DNA of 64,000 nt, taken from NCBI GenBank assembly GCA_021741145.1, contig JAIOYK010000007.1, forward strand, positions 1 through 64,000, in the 5' to 3' direction. This stretch comes from Rhodospirillum sp. GTDB taxonomy: Bacteria; Pseudomonadota; Alphaproteobacteria; Rhodospirillales; Rhodospirillaceae. The first letter of the stretch is position 1, and each line of letters opens with the position of its first letter. The position numbers and the translations under genes are program-made. Under the pieces are notes generated by a model. The model saw only the letters and a list, made by a program, of their open reading frames with translations, was not told where the DNA came from and did not search any database. This document shows, in pieces, positions 36,346-45,647 of this stretch.

Positions 36346-37269
36346 ATGGCGATCGGGACTCCACCACGGCTCGCTTGGGCGAATACGGGGCGGGTGTTTT
36401 GTGTCCTCGTTCTTTTTCTCGGCATTTGTTCGCCGTGTTGGGGGTGGGAGGGGACCTGTATCGAGCGTGATATCGTATTCAATGCTCGGGGCCTCATGGT
36501 CGTGGGAACCTTGACGGAGCCCGTGACGCCGGGACCTTTTCCAATCGTGCTCATTCTGCACGGCATGGGCGGCGACCGTCAGGGACCCGTGATCCGTGGG
36601 ACGGGCGAAACCCTCTTTGGTGGCGTCGCGCGGATCTGGGCGCGCCGGGGTGTCGCCAGCTTGCGCATAAGCACGGGAGGGCGCGGTGGTTCGGAAGGAG
36701 ACTTCGTCGACATGACCCTCGACCGGCGTGTCGAGGAAGCGTTGGGCGCGATCAAATGGATCGTCGGGCAGCGGCGGTTCGATGGCGCGCGCATCAGTAT
36801 TCTGGGCCACAGTCAGGGGACGCTCATCGCGGCGTCGGCGGCGAAACGGCTGGCCGCGACGATTCCCATGAAATCCGTGGTTTTGTGGGCGCCGCAAGAG
36901 AGTGCGCTTCCTGTCTACAAGCGGAGCATGGGGCTTGGGGTCTATGAGAAGGGGATTGCGGCGAAGCCAGACGAGGTGGTCGGTTGGATCGGGGCTGGCG
37001 GCCAAGTCAGGGCGTTCAAGCGGGGCTTCTTCGCGGGGCTCGCCGATTTCGACGCGGTGGCGGACATCGCGGCCTATGGGGGGCCAACGCTTGTCGTGAC
37101 CGGCGACCGCGACCAGTGGTCGCCACCATGGCGCGCGCGGGCATTCGAGGAGTCTGGGGCCGTGATCATGACGTTTGATGTCGGGCATCGCATGGGGGCC
37201 GACATGGGAATCGACGCGGTCCACGAGCTGGCCGAAGCGACACTGAATTGGCTTGTGACGCGGGAGTGA
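36346..37269 (+). CDS. Secreted alpha/beta hydrolase
   Basis: 307 aa from the second of two adjacent ATGs (36346), five bases after GGGAGG. The signal peptide covers about residues 1-33 (hydrophobic VFCVLVLFLGICSPCWG). The hydrolase fold shows ILHGMGGD near 69 (oxyanion loop), nucleophile Ser in LGHSQGT near 150, acid Asp in GDRDQWSP near 253 and His in VGHRMG near 283. It resembles the BAAT/dienelactone-hydrolase-like 'alpha/beta fold hydrolase' group. Substrate unknown; likely periplasmic. Confidence 0.82.
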   Translation: MAIGTPPRLAWANTGRVFCVLVLFLGICSPCWGWEGTCIERDIVFNARGLMVVGTLTEPVTPGPFPIVLILHGMGGDRQGPVIRGTGETLFGGVARIWARRGVASLRISTGGRGGSEGDFVDMTLDRRVEEALGAIKWIVGQRRFDGARISILGHSQGTLIAASAAKRLAATIPMKSVVLWAPQESALPVYKRSMGLGVYEKGIAAKPDEVVGWIGAGGQVRAFKRGFFAGLADFDAVADIAAYGGPTLVVTGDRDQWSPPWRARAFEESGAVIMTFDVGHRMGADMGIDAVHELAEATLNWLVTRE

Positions 37270-37317
37270 ATACCCGCTTCGGTTTCCCGGAAATCGCTTT
37301 GGGCGCCGGATCTCGTG

Positions 37318-37863
37318 TCACGCTTCCCGGTTGGTTTCGCCGACTTGATTGGTGGCCAGGCGGAGGCGATTCAGCAAGGTCTTTAAGAGAGCTTGAAGAC
37401 CAGGATCGGCTCGGTTGACCATGGCGTGCAGGGTCTCCGGCGCGATTTCCCGCAGGCGGGTGGGGGCCGCGGCCCGGACCGAGGAACTGCGCGGGGCGGA
37501 ATCGATCACCGCCATCTCGCCCACCACCTGACCCCGGAGGATGGTGTTGACCGAGATGGCTTCCCCGCCTCGGCGCAGGAAAATGTCGAGCACGCCCTCC
37601 TCGACGAAATAGGCCATGTCGCCGGGGTCGCCTTCCTCGAACAGAACCTCTCCGGGCTCCAGGAGGCGGACGCCGGGGATGGACACGGTGTCCCGGGGGG
37701 CTTGGCGAGGGGACGGACGGTCGCCGCCGGCGCTGCTCACCGGGGGGTCTGTCCTGTCCTCGGCCACCCGCTCGGTTCGGCTCACCTTGTCCCGGGCCGC
37801 CTTCTCCCGGACCTGGGCCGTCTTATCGATGGGCGGGATCATCCCGCGAAAGGAAATGGCCAT
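37318..37863 (-). CDS. Cyclic-nucleotide-binding domain protein without DNA-binding domain
   Basis: 181 aa. After a charged, probably disordered N-terminus (about 1-55) comes one Crp-type cNMP-binding domain: PGEVLFEEGDPGDMAYFVEE near 70 and the phosphate-binding cassette GEMAVIDSAPRSSSVRA near 113, with Arg and Glu in the usual places. No helix-turn-helix follows. Such proteins act as nucleotide-responsive regulatory subunits. It is a single gene near the LacI regulator. Confidence 0.83.
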   Translation of the reverse strand: MAISFRGMIPPIDKTAQVREKAARDKVSRTERVAEDRTDPPVSSAGGDRPSPRQAPRDTVSIPGVRLLEPGEVLFEEGDPGDMAYFVEEGVLDIFLRRGGEAISVNTILRGQVVGEMAVIDSAPRSSSVRAAAPTRLREIAPETLHAMVNRADPGLQALLKTLLNRLRLATNQVGETNREA

Positions 37864-37905
37864 GGCTGGGTCCCGCTCATCCGAGTCATCCGATGGGATA
37901 AAGTG

Positions 37906-38982
37906 TCACTCAGGAGAGAAGGCTTGTCCAGGGGATGGGGGGGCGACCCATTTCAACGACCGCGTGGTGCCGCGGGGGATCAGGCGGATGGGAATGCGGT
38001 GGGACACCGGAGTGACAACCGTCCCACTCCGGCGTTCCAGGATGCGGGCCACGATCCAGGCGGCCAGGTCTTCCACAGGGTAGCGCAGGGTGGTCAGGTC
38101 GAAGACCGACCAGGACGACTGGGGGAGATCGTCGAACCCGACGATGGACAGGTCCTGGGGCACCCGCAAGCAGAGGCGGCGGGCCGCCTCGATCACCACG
38201 AAGGCCAGACTATCCGTGGCGCAGACCACCCCGTCGGGGGCGGGAAAGGCGCCCAGCAGGTCCATGGCCTGATCCAGTTCCGTGCCCGCGTGGCTGTCCG
38301 CCAACGCCAGGGCGTCCAACGACAGCCCCGCCCCCTCCAGCGCGGCGCGGACGCCCGCTTCCCGCTCCTGGTCCGATTGGGGGCGGTGGGACAGGCCGAA
38401 ATAGGCGACCCGACGACAGCCCGAGCGCACAAGCAGATCCGTGGCCGCGCGGGTACCCTCGGCGTTCTGGCTCATGACGCTGTCGATCTCGGGGGCGCCT
38501 TCCAGACCGCCAACGGTTGAACTGCCCGCCATGATCAGGGGAATTCCGAAACGGGCATAGCTGTCGATGGTCGTCTTGGGCAGGGTCCCCGCGGCCACCA
38601 CCGTGGCCGCCACCTGCCAGTCGAGCGCCGTCAGCAGGGGGGCGTCGCCCGCGCCCTCGTCGGCGGGGATCAGTAGGGTGCGCAGGCCATGGGCCGCGAG
38701 GCCCCGGGTCAATTCCTCGAGAAAGCGGGAATCGAAGGCGCTGCGCATGCGGCCGATGACCACCGCCACCAGATCGATGCTGGAATGGATCAGGCCCCGG
38801 GCCAGGGCGTTGGGCCGGTAGCCCAGTTGGTCCGCGGCCGCTTGCACCCTGTCCCGGGTGGCCTCGGTCACGCCCTGGCCATCTCCGAACACCCGGGATA
38901 CCGCCGAGGCCGAAACACCAGCCCGCCTTGCCACGTCGCGAATCGTCACCCTGCTCAAAGACCAAACTCCCCCTCGTCCCAT
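37906..38982 (-). CDS. LacI-family transcriptional regulator, likely UgpBAEC regulator
   Basis: 358 aa from the ATG at 38982, with GGAAA nine bases upstream; TTG at 38958 and GTG at 38949 are alternatives nearer to the usual LacI start (VTIRDVARRAGVSASAVSRV). The helix-turn-helix is at about residues 12-35 and the hinge (YRPNALARGL) at about 58. The sugar-binding domain extends to the end, with VVIGRMRSAFDSRFLEEL near 75. It is divergent from ugpB and is flanked by two matching palindromes at 39017-39032 and 39184-39199, so it probably represses both itself and the ugp operon. Confidence 0.85.
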   Translation of the reverse strand: MGRGGVWSLSRVTIRDVARRAGVSASAVSRVFGDGQGVTEATRDRVQAAADQLGYRPNALARGLIHSSIDLVAVVIGRMRSAFDSRFLEELTRGLAAHGLRTLLIPADEGAGDAPLLTALDWQVAATVVAAGTLPKTTIDSYARFGIPLIMAGSSTVGGLEGAPEIDSVMSQNAEGTRAATDLLVRSGCRRVAYFGLSHRPQSDQEREAGVRAALEGAGLSLDALALADSHAGTELDQAMDLLGAFPAPDGVVCATDSLAFVVIEAARRLCLRVPQDLSIVGFDDLPQSSWSVFDLTTLRYPVEDLAAWIVARILERRSGTVVTPVSHRIPIRLIPRGTTRSLKWVAPPSPGQAFSPE

Positions 38983-39016
38983 GAATGTTTCCGTCGGCGG
39001 ATGGACTTATGATGCC

Positions 39017-39032
39017 ATGAAAAGGTTTTCAT
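39017..39032. promoter_or_regulatory. LacI-type operator 1
   Basis: ATGAAAAGGTTTTCAT is a perfect palindrome except for the central GG, with 7-base arms ATGAAAA/TTTTCAT, the LacI/GalR consensus form. It lies 35 bases upstream of the lacI-like ATG, suggesting autoregulation. The whole intergenic stretch 38983-39287 (305 bases) otherwise contains only AT-rich DNA and the second operator. Confidence 0.6.
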
Positions 39033-39183
39033 CAACTACAAACATTGGGAAGCAGCGGACGAGAAATTCAAAAATTCTCATAAAATATTGTAAATAAACA
39101 TAAAAATCATGAGCGGACGGAAAGTTTCACGGAGACGCAATGGAAGCGTCATCGGTCTGTCATGGGTTTTGGATAGGGTTTCC

Positions 39184-39199
39184 ATGAAAACGTTACCAT
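39184..39199. promoter_or_regulatory. LacI-type operator 2
   Basis: ATGAAAACGTTACCAT has the central CG typical of LacI-family sites and matches operator 1 in its left arm exactly; the right arm is imperfect. It lies about 90 bases before ugpB. The centres of the two sites are 167 bases apart, close to 16 helical turns, so looping is possible. Confidence 0.55.
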
Positions 39200-39287
39200 G
39201 GCGTCTTGCCCGGGTTGGGGTGGGGTGCCTTGGTCGCCATTGCCATGACCGATAGACCCAAACCATACGACCACAACGGAGAGACAG

Positions 39288-40586
39288 ATGATCCGCTTCG
39301 TATCCACCCTGGCCGCGACGGCCCTGCTGGCGACGACCGCCCAGGCCGCGACCGAGATCACCTGGTGGCACGCCATGGGCGGCAAGCTGGGAGAGACCGT
39401 CAACAGCATCGTCGGCGAATTCAACGAGTCCCAGAACGCCTGCCAACTCAACGCCACCTACAAGGGCGGCTACGAGGAGACCATGACGGCGGGCATCGCC
39501 GCCTTCCGCGCCAAGCAGGCTCCGAACATCATCCAGATCTTCGACGCCGGTTCGGCCACCATCATCTCCGCCAAGGGTGCCGTCACTCCCGTGGCCGATC
39601 TGATGACCGAGAACGGCGTGGCCTTCGATAAGGAAGACTACATTCCCGGCGTTCGCACCTTCTACGCCGACAGCGACGGCAAGATGATCGGCATGCCGTT
39701 CAACTCCTCCACCCCGGTCATGTACTACAACAAGGCGGCTCTGGCCGAGGCGGGCGTCGAGCCCCCGAAGACCTGGGAAGAGTTCGAGATCGCCGCGCCG
39801 AAGCTGGCCGAGAAGGGCTACATCGCCCTGTCCCAGTCCCATGGTCCCTGGATCTGGTCCGAGAATTTCATGTCCCGGCACAACCTGCCCATGTCCGACA
39901 GGAACAACGGTTTCGACGGCCCGGCCACCAAGATCGGCTATAACAACGAAGACCTGCGTATGCACTTCCATAAGCTGAAGGAGTGGAAGGACAAGGGCTG
40001 GTACGGCCATTACGGCGCCAAATGGGACGACAACAAGGTGCCCTTCGAAAAGAAGGAAGTGGCCATGTGGATCGGGTCCTCCGGCTCCTTTGGTGGCCTG
40101 AAGGACACCACCGACTTCGCGTTCGGGACCGCCGGACTGCCCTACTGGAAGTCCATCGTCCCCGGCGAACCTCTGCACACCTTTATCGGTGGCGCGGCCC
40201 TGTTCACCTTCGCCGGCCACGAAAAGGCCCAGAATGAGTGCGTGGCCCAGTTCTTCACCCACCTGACGAAGCCGGAAACCCAGTACTTCTGGCACAAGGA
40301 AACCGGGTACGTGCCCGTCACCAAGGCCGCCTATGACCTGGCCAAGACGGACGGCTACTATGACCGCGAGCCCGACGCCGAGGTTGGCATCCTGCAGCTC
40401 TCCGAGGCCTCCGCCGAGTGGAACAAGGGGTACCGTCTGGGCTTCTACCCCCAGATCCGTGAAGTTCTGTACCGGGAATACGACAAAATCTTCAACGGCG
40501 ACGTGACCGTGGAAGAGGCGTTCAACACCATCGAGGAAGAGTCCAACGAGTTGTTGGCTCGCTTCGCCAAGACCACCGGCATGTAA
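39288..40586 (+). CDS. ugpB: Glycerol-3-phosphate ABC transporter binding protein UgpB
   Basis: 432 aa with GGAGAG upstream and a signal peptide (about 1-20, cleaved after QAA). It is a type-1 ABC solute-binding protein: TEITWWHAMGGKLGETVN near 22 and YKGGYEETMTAGIAAFRAKQ near 60 match UgpB closely, including the Tyr-x-Gly-Gly-Tyr and Trp-His-Ala-Met segments that contact glycerol-3-phosphate in known structures. It captures sn-glycerol-3-phosphate (or glycerophosphodiesters) in the periplasm. It is the first gene of ugpBAEC, divergent from a LacI regulator. Confidence 0.87.
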   Translation: MIRFVSTLAATALLATTAQAATEITWWHAMGGKLGETVNSIVGEFNESQNACQLNATYKGGYEETMTAGIAAFRAKQAPNIIQIFDAGSATIISAKGAVTPVADLMTENGVAFDKEDYIPGVRTFYADSDGKMIGMPFNSSTPVMYYNKAALAEAGVEPPKTWEEFEIAAPKLAEKGYIALSQSHGPWIWSENFMSRHNLPMSDRNNGFDGPATKIGYNNEDLRMHFHKLKEWKDKGWYGHYGAKWDDNKVPFEKKEVAMWIGSSGSFGGLKDTTDFAFGTAGLPYWKSIVPGEPLHTFIGGAALFTFAGHEKAQNECVAQFFTHLTKPETQYFWHKETGYVPVTKAAYDLAKTDGYYDREPDAEVGILQLSEASAEWNKGYRLGFYPQIREVLYREYDKIFNGDVTVEEAFNTIEEESNELLARFAKTTGM

Positions 40587-40598
40587 GACGTTGATCCG

Positions 40599-40628
40599 CC
40601 ACCCCCTCTCCGAAATGGGAGGGGGTGG
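40599..40628 (+). terminator. Intercistronic hairpin after ugpB
   Basis: CCACCCCCTC (40599-40608) pairs perfectly with GAGGGGGTGG (40619-40628), with wobble extension into the 10-base loop; three T's follow. Located just after the ugpB stop and before ugpA, it fits the partial terminators or 3' mRNA-stabilising hairpins that raise binding-protein output over permeases. The T run is short, so read-through into ugpAEC is expected. Confidence 0.65.
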
Positions 40629-40675
40629 TTTCCGCTTATTCGCTTCCTTCTTTTTGACCGCTTGGGACCAGACCC

Positions 40676-41551
40676 ATGAAACGCAATCAGTTCGGCCATT
40701 CGCCTCTGCCCTATCTGCTGATCGCGCCGCAGTTGCTGATCATTTTGATTTTCTTCGTCTGGCCCGCGGTCCAATCGGTCCGGCTCTCCTTCTTCCTGGA
40801 GGATCCCTGGGGGTTGAGCCGCTCCTTCGTCGGGTTCGACAACTACACCAGCGTCCTGTCCAACAGCCAATACCATTCGACGGCCCTGTTCACCCTGTTC
40901 TTCTCCGCCGTGGTGACGGTCCTGGCCCTTGGGGTCGCCCTGTTGCTCGCGGTCAAGGCAGACGGGATCATCCGGGGGGCGAAGACCTATAGGGTTTTGT
41001 TGATCTGGGCCTATGCCGTCGCGCCCGCCGTGGCGGGGATGATCGGTCTGTTCCTGGCCAACCAGCACATTGGCCCCCTGTTTCCCCTGTTCAATCTGCT
41101 GTGGGACTTCGACAACAAGACGGATTCCGCGGACGCGACCTTCTGGTTGACCCTCGTCTGTGTCTGGAAGCAGGTCAGCGTGAACTTCGTCTACTTCCTG
41201 GCGGGCCTACAGGGCATTCCCCGGTCCGTGCGGGAGGCCGCGGCCCTGGACTGCCAGAGCGGGTTCCGCCGCTTCTGGACGGTGACCTTTCCGTTGCTCG
41301 CCCCAACGGGCTTTTTCCTGATGGTGATCAACATCACCTATGCCTTCTTCGACACGTTCCCCATCATCGACACCCTGACCCGGGGGCGCCCCGGCGGGTC
41401 GACCTTCACGCTGGTCTACAAGGTCTACAAGGATGGCTTCCTGGGCGCCGACCTGGGGGGAAGCTCGGCCCAGTCGGTGATCCTGATGGTCGTCGTCATG
41501 CTGCTGACCATCGTCCAATTCCGCTTCATCGAACGCAAGATCCACTATTAA
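40676..41551 (+). CDS. ugpA: Glycerol-3-phosphate ABC transporter permease UgpA
   Basis: 291 aa with six predicted membrane helices. The permease EAA-type loop GIPRSVREAAALDCQSGFRRFW is seen near 180 (read in two parts, GIPRSVREAAALD and FRRFW). It pairs with UgpE to form the membrane channel. It is separated from ugpB by a hairpin and lies 15 bases before ugpE. Confidence 0.88.
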   Translation: MKRNQFGHSPLPYLLIAPQLLIILIFFVWPAVQSVRLSFFLEDPWGLSRSFVGFDNYTSVLSNSQYHSTALFTLFFSAVVTVLALGVALLLAVKADGIIRGAKTYRVLLIWAYAVAPAVAGMIGLFLANQHIGPLFPLFNLLWDFDNKTDSADATFWLTLVCVWKQVSVNFVYFLAGLQGIPRSVREAAALDCQSGFRRFWTVTFPLLAPTGFFLMVINITYAFFDTFPIIDTLTRGRPGGSTFTLVYKVYKDGFLGADLGGSSAQSVILMVVVMLLTIVQFRFIERKIHY

Positions 41552-41566
41552 GACGGGGCCCTTTTC

Positions 41567-42439
41567 ATGAAACGCGGCGTCATCATCGACCATGCCATTC
41601 TGATCCTGGGGGTCCTGTTCCTGATTACCCCCCTGTGGATGGCCTTCGCGTCCTCCACCTATACCGCCCAGGAGATCGCCCGGGACGGCATGCGCTTCGT
41701 CCTGGGAGACAACTTCATCGGCACCTGGGGCGACCTGCTCACCGGGGCGGGAAGCATGTTCACCGAAAGCGAAGGCAAGACCGGCGAGGTCACCGCCGTG
41801 AGCGGCCTGTTGATGCTCAAGAACTCCCTGATCCTGGGGCTGGGATTCGCCATCGGAAAAATCGCCATTTCCATGCTGGCGGCCTATGCCATCGTCTACT
41901 TTCGTTTCCCGGCCGGACCGTTTTTCTTCTGGATCATTTTCTCCTCCCTGCTACTGCCATTGGAGGTGCGGATCATCCCCAGTTACGAGATCGTCGCCGG
42001 ACTGGGGCTTGTGAACAGCTATACGGGGTTGATCCTGCCCTTGATCGCCTCGGCCACGGCGACCTTCTTCTTTCGGCAATTCTACAAACAGATCCCCGAG
42101 GAGATGATCGAGGCGGCCCGGCTGGACAACGCCGGACCCATCCGCTTCTTCATCGATATCCTGTTTCCCCTGTCGAAAACGATGATCGCGGCGATCTTCA
42201 TCATCATGTTCGTGGTCGGTTGGAACCAGTACCTCTGGCCGATTCTGATGACCACGGACAAGGAATTCAACACCCTGCTGATGGGCATCAAGAACATCAT
42301 CTACATCATGGATGACGGGAAAACGCCCGCCTACAATCAGGCTTTCGCGCTTGCCGTTCTTTCCGTCATTCCCCCGGTTCTGATCGTCGTCCTGTTTCAA
42401 AGCTGGTTCGTCAAGGGCCTGACCGAGTCCGATAAGTAG
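41567..42439 (+). CDS. ugpE: Glycerol-3-phosphate ABC transporter permease UgpE
   Basis: 290 aa, six membrane helices. The EAA loop reads [20 protein letters not shown] near 180, and the MalG-type sequence around it ends with [17 protein letters not shown]. UgpE and UgpA form the translocation pore. The long extracytoplasmic insert near residues 40-80 is as in other UgpE. It lies 11 bases before ugpC. Confidence 0.88.
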   Translation: MKRGVIIDHAILILGVLFLITPLWMAFASSTYTAQEIARDGMRFVLGDNFIGTWGDLLTGAGSMFTESEGKTGEVTAVSGLLMLKNSLILGLGFAIGKIAISMLAAYAIVYFRFPAGPFFFWIIFSSLLLPLEVRIIPSYEIVAGLGLVNSYTGLILPLIASATATFFFRQFYKQIPEEMIEAARLDNAGPIRFFIDILFPLSKTMIAAIFIIMFVVGWNQYLWPILMTTDKEFNTLLMGIKNIIYIMDDGKTPAYNQAFALAVLSVIPPVLIVVLFQSWFVKGLTESDK

Positions 42440-42450
42440 GAAATTCCACC

Positions 42451-43509
42451 ATGTCGCACCTGTCGCTCGCCAACATCATCAAGACCTATCCCAACGGTTT
42501 CGAGGCCGTCCGGGACGTGTCGGTGGACATCGCCAAGGGGGAGTTCACCGTCTTCGTCGGCCCCTCGGGCTGCGGTAAATCCACGCTGCTGCGCATGGTC
42601 GCCGGGCTGGAGACCGTGACCCAGGGCACCATCACCCTGGCCGACCGCGTCATCAACGACCTGGAACCGGCGCGGCGCGACATCGCCATGGTCTTCCAGA
42701 ACTACGCCCTCTATCCGCATATGACGGTCTACAAGAACCTCGCCTATGGGCTGGTCAACCGCGGGTTCCCCAAGGCGGAGATCGACCGGCGGGTGCGCGA
42801 GGCCGCCGAGATGCTCCAGATTACCGAATATCTGGACCGCAAGCCCCAGCAGCTCTCCGGCGGTCAGCGTCAGCGGGTCGCCATGGGGCGGGCCATCGTC
42901 CGCGAGCCCGAGGCCTTCCTCTTCGACGAGCCCCTGTCCAACCTGGACGCAAAACTGCGCAACCACATGCGGCTGGAGATCAAGCGCCTCCAGCGGTACT
43001 TGGGGACCACCGCCATCTATGTCACCCATGATCAGGTGGAGGCCATGACCATGGCCGATCGGATTGTCGTGTTGAACAAGGGCAAGGTGGAGCAGGCCGG
43101 AACGCCCGCCGAGATCTACCACGATCCGGCCAGCCTGTTCGTCGCCGGGTTCATGGGCGCCCCCGCCATGAACATGCTCGAAGCCCGGTTCGAGGACGGC
43201 CATATGATCCTGCCCGGAAACATCCGCGTCCATGCCCTGGCCCGGCCGGATCGCGACGAGGCGACCCTGGGTCTGCGACCGGAGCGGATCACCATTACGC
43301 GGACCCCGGTGAATGGCACCGCCCTGCCGTTCCAGTTGGATCTGGTCGAGGAACTGGGGGCCGGTCGCCTGCTCCATGGGCGGGTGGGCGAGACCCCGGT
43401 GACGGTGAGCACATCGGGCGATGGGGAGGTTCCCGCCGATGACCTGCATGCCGAATTCCCGGCCGCGGCCATGCATTTCTTCGACAAGGAAACGGGAGCG
43501 CGTCTATGA
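42451..43509 (+). CDS. ugpC: Glycerol-3-phosphate ABC transporter ATPase UgpC
   Basis: 352 aa MalK-type ATPase. Walker [10 protein letters not shown] near 37, Q-loop [12 protein letters not shown] near 82, signature [15 protein letters not shown] near 135, Walker [13 protein letters not shown] near 153 and switch His near 193 (VTHDQVEAM). The C-terminal OB-type regulatory domain (about 240-352) is short but present. It energises import through UgpAE and its stop overlaps the next start by four bases (ATGA). Confidence 0.9.
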   Translation: MSHLSLANIIKTYPNGFEAVRDVSVDIAKGEFTVFVGPSGCGKSTLLRMVAGLETVTQGTITLADRVINDLEPARRDIAMVFQNYALYPHMTVYKNLAYGLVNRGFPKAEIDRRVREAAEMLQITEYLDRKPQQLSGGQRQRVAMGRAIVREPEAFLFDEPLSNLDAKLRNHMRLEIKRLQRYLGTTAIYVTHDQVEAMTMADRIVVLNKGKVEQAGTPAEIYHDPASLFVAGFMGAPAMNMLEARFEDGHMILPGNIRVHALARPDRDEATLGLRPERITITRTPVNGTALPFQLDLVEELGAGRLLHGRVGETPVTVSTSGDGEVPADDLHAEFPAAAMHFFDKETGARL

Positions 43510-44546
43510 CCCACCAACGTCTCGGACCCAGTGAAACCATCGTCCCCCGCCTGCCCCAAGTCAGCCCGGAGAAGCGGCGGGCCTTTCTGGAGTTCCCCAA
43601 GACCCCCGCCGCCCACCGGGAGGCCATGGCCCTGACCGAGGCGATGCATGTGGTCGAGGTGGGCGGTCAGCCCCACTTCGACGCGCTGCCCGCCCGCTTC
43701 CGCGTGGCGGCCTGGAACCTGGAACGGTGCATCGATCCGCCCGGCTCCGCCCACTTACTGACCGAACAGGCGCCCGATGTGGTCCTGTTGTCGGAAATGG
43801 ACAACGGCATGGCCCGCTCCGGTCAGCGCCATACAACCCGGGACTTGGCCGTGGCCCTGGGCATGACCTATGCCTATGGCGTCGAGTTCCTGGAAATGAG
43901 CCTGGGCAACAGTACCGAGGTGCGCTTGGCCGCCCTGGAACCAGATGCGGAAAACGCCGAGGGGTTCCATGGCAACGCCATCCTCGGCCGGGCGCCCATC
44001 ACGCGGGCCTGCCTGATCCGCCTGGACGACCATGGCCATTGGTTCGACGGCAACCCCGTGGGTGACCAACGCGGGCAACCCCGGGTCGGTGGCCGCATGG
44101 CCATCGCCGTCGAACTGCCCAGCCTGTCCGGCCCGGTGGTCTTCGTCTCGACCCACCTGGAAAGCAATGCCGACACGGCCCACCGGGGTGCCCAGATGGC
44201 CTCCATCCTCTCGGAAGTGGCTCTTTTCTCTGGAACAAAGCCCGTTTTGATCGGCGGTGACTTGAACACCGGCAACCACTTGGCAAGCGGTGACTGGCGG
44301 GAGGAAGCCCTGTTCGACATGGCCCGCTCCCATGGCTACCACTGGGATGGTAACGCGGAAGGAGAGACCACCCGTCCTTCGCGTATCTCCCTCGTGGGAT
44401 GGCGGGCCATGAAACTGGACTGGTTCTGCGCCCAGGGCCTGACCGCCCATGCGCCTTACACGGTCCCCGCCCTGGATGCTCAAGGTGTGGCCTTGTCGGA
44501 CCATGATATGATCGTGACCGATTGGACGGTGGACGACGGGGCGTGA
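43506..44546 (+). CDS. Endonuclease/exonuclease/phosphatase-fold enzyme in the ugp operon
   Basis: 346 aa. The EEP fold is marked by [10 protein letters not shown] near 67, [20 protein letters not shown] near 90, NAILGRAPI near 158, [14 protein letters not shown] near 215, LIGGDLNTG near 250 and the final [10 protein letters not shown]. The metal-ligand Glu (SEMD), Asp/Asn (GDLN) and His (SDHD) are all present. Known members cleave phosphodiesters in DNA or lipids. The ATGA overlap with ugpC suggests it releases glycerol phosphate or sugar from a phosphodiester, replacing UgpQ, the usual glycerophosphodiesterase (inference). Confidence 0.82.
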   Translation: MTHQRLGPSETIVPRLPQVSPEKRRAFLEFPKTPAAHREAMALTEAMHVVEVGGQPHFDALPARFRVAAWNLERCIDPPGSAHLLTEQAPDVVLLSEMDNGMARSGQRHTTRDLAVALGMTYAYGVEFLEMSLGNSTEVRLAALEPDAENAEGFHGNAILGRAPITRACLIRLDDHGHWFDGNPVGDQRGQPRVGGRMAIAVELPSLSGPVVFVSTHLESNADTAHRGAQMASILSEVALFSGTKPVLIGGDLNTGNHLASGDWREEALFDMARSHGYHWDGNAEGETTRPSRISLVGWRAMKLDWFCAQGLTAHAPYTVPALDAQGVALSDHDMIVTDWTVDDGA

Positions 44547-44660
44547 TGGGATGGATGGTCGGACTAGAGGGTCTGTCTAGTACGTTGATCGCGGAGACAG
44601 CCGGGCTTCCGCCCGGGTCGAGGCGGCTGCCGGTCTGTCTCTATTGATCTGTCTTGATAG

Positions 44661-44872
44661 CCACTCTCCAAACGCGGGAGCGCCATCGAACCGGAGATCG
44701 GTCACTTGAAACGGGACGGGCGGCTGGACCGAAATCTCCTCCAGGACAAGGACGGTGACCGCATCACCGCATCCTCACCGGCGCTGGACGCAACATTCGC
44801 CTCATTCTCGCATGGCTGGCACGTCTGCTTGCCTGGGTCTTGGGGCAGGTCCTCATGATCTTCGGGCCATAG
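44661..44872 (+). pseudogene. Remnant of an IS5-family transposase, frameshifted
   Basis: One frame reads SAIEPEIGHLKRDGRLDRN up to about 44760. The adjacent frame continues HRILTGAGRNIRLILAWLAR and ends at TAG 44870-44872. This is the C-terminal end of an IS5-group transposase (EPxIGHLK...DRN, then GAGxNxRLIL), broken by a frameshift. The N-terminus is missing. The 110 bases before it hold no other feature. Confidence 0.7.
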
Positions 44873-44892
44873 GGCATGGATGGCGCGCTTCA

Positions 44893-45308
44893 AACCCCAA
44901 CCGGAATCGCCTTCCAGAGCTCTTTTTCACGGACGACGAACTGGTCTCCATAAAGGTCCTGGAGGTGGGCCGGTTGGGCGGTGATCTTGCGGTCGCGCCG
45001 GTTGTTGTCCTGGAAACTCCGCTCCATCCGTCCGAGGGTGGAACTCCCGGCCAGGGATTTGGGCGGCTCGTTTCCCTTGCTGTCCGCCTCTCCCAGAGGC
45101 GTCAGCAGGGTAGGGTGTGCGCGACCTGATCCTGCTTCCGCCGGTCCTCGAAACCGGCCGCCATGCGCCTAAGCAGATTCAGGCGCCGCGCCGTCTCCCG
45201 TAACAACACCCCGCCTGCGTCCGATGTGATATCGCCCCCATCAAAGGCGGCAAGAACCCGCCGCTTGCCGTGATCACCAAACCGCATCGCCGAAAAGCAC
45301 CCCAGCAA
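44893..45308 (-). pseudogene. Remnant of an IS1380-family transposase, frameshifted and truncated
   Basis: Reading the minus strand from 45287, the frame gives VLAAFDGGDITSDAGGVLLRE, then changes frame near 45104 and continues LAGSSTLGRMERSF, ending near 44893. These match the IS1380 N-terminal hallmark (AxFDGGxITSDAGxLLLRE) and the later LAGKSTLNRLE element with the intervening part shortened. The IS5 fragment abuts its 3' end, suggesting one element inserted into or recombined with the other. It borders the biosynthetic cluster. Confidence 0.68.
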
Positions 45309-45647
45309 ACTGTTGTGTCCTTCATATTCTAAGATAATCTACTGTTATCATTTGATCTTCCGACCTTGATCCGAGACAGGCGAGGCCATGGCGGCGGTTG
45401 GGGAGATTTTTAGAGAGATCGTATCCTTACGGGCAAAAAGTTACTAAAACGAGTATATTGCAAAAAAGCTCTCTTAGGTGTAAGAATTAACGCGTGTTGG
45501 TGTATGAAAATGCTCTGAAAACGTGTTTTGCGTTTTACACAGACTCTGCATGAACGGTCGAAATGCGGATCCGCCGATGGGCTTTGACGTCCTGTCGACA
45601 GCGCGGCACGGGGTGCGAAAGGGCACTGAAATCGGAGGGTGCGACAC
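45309..45647. promoter_or_regulatory. AT-rich upstream region of the biosynthetic accessory genes
   Basis: The 339 bases between the transposase remnant and the acyl-CoA-dehydrogenase-like gene contain no gene. A weak promoter-like pair, TTGCAA at 45458-45463 and TAAGAA at 45481-45486 with a 17-base spacer, lies about 160 bases before the start. The left part probably includes the end of the IS1380 element. Confidence 0.3.
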
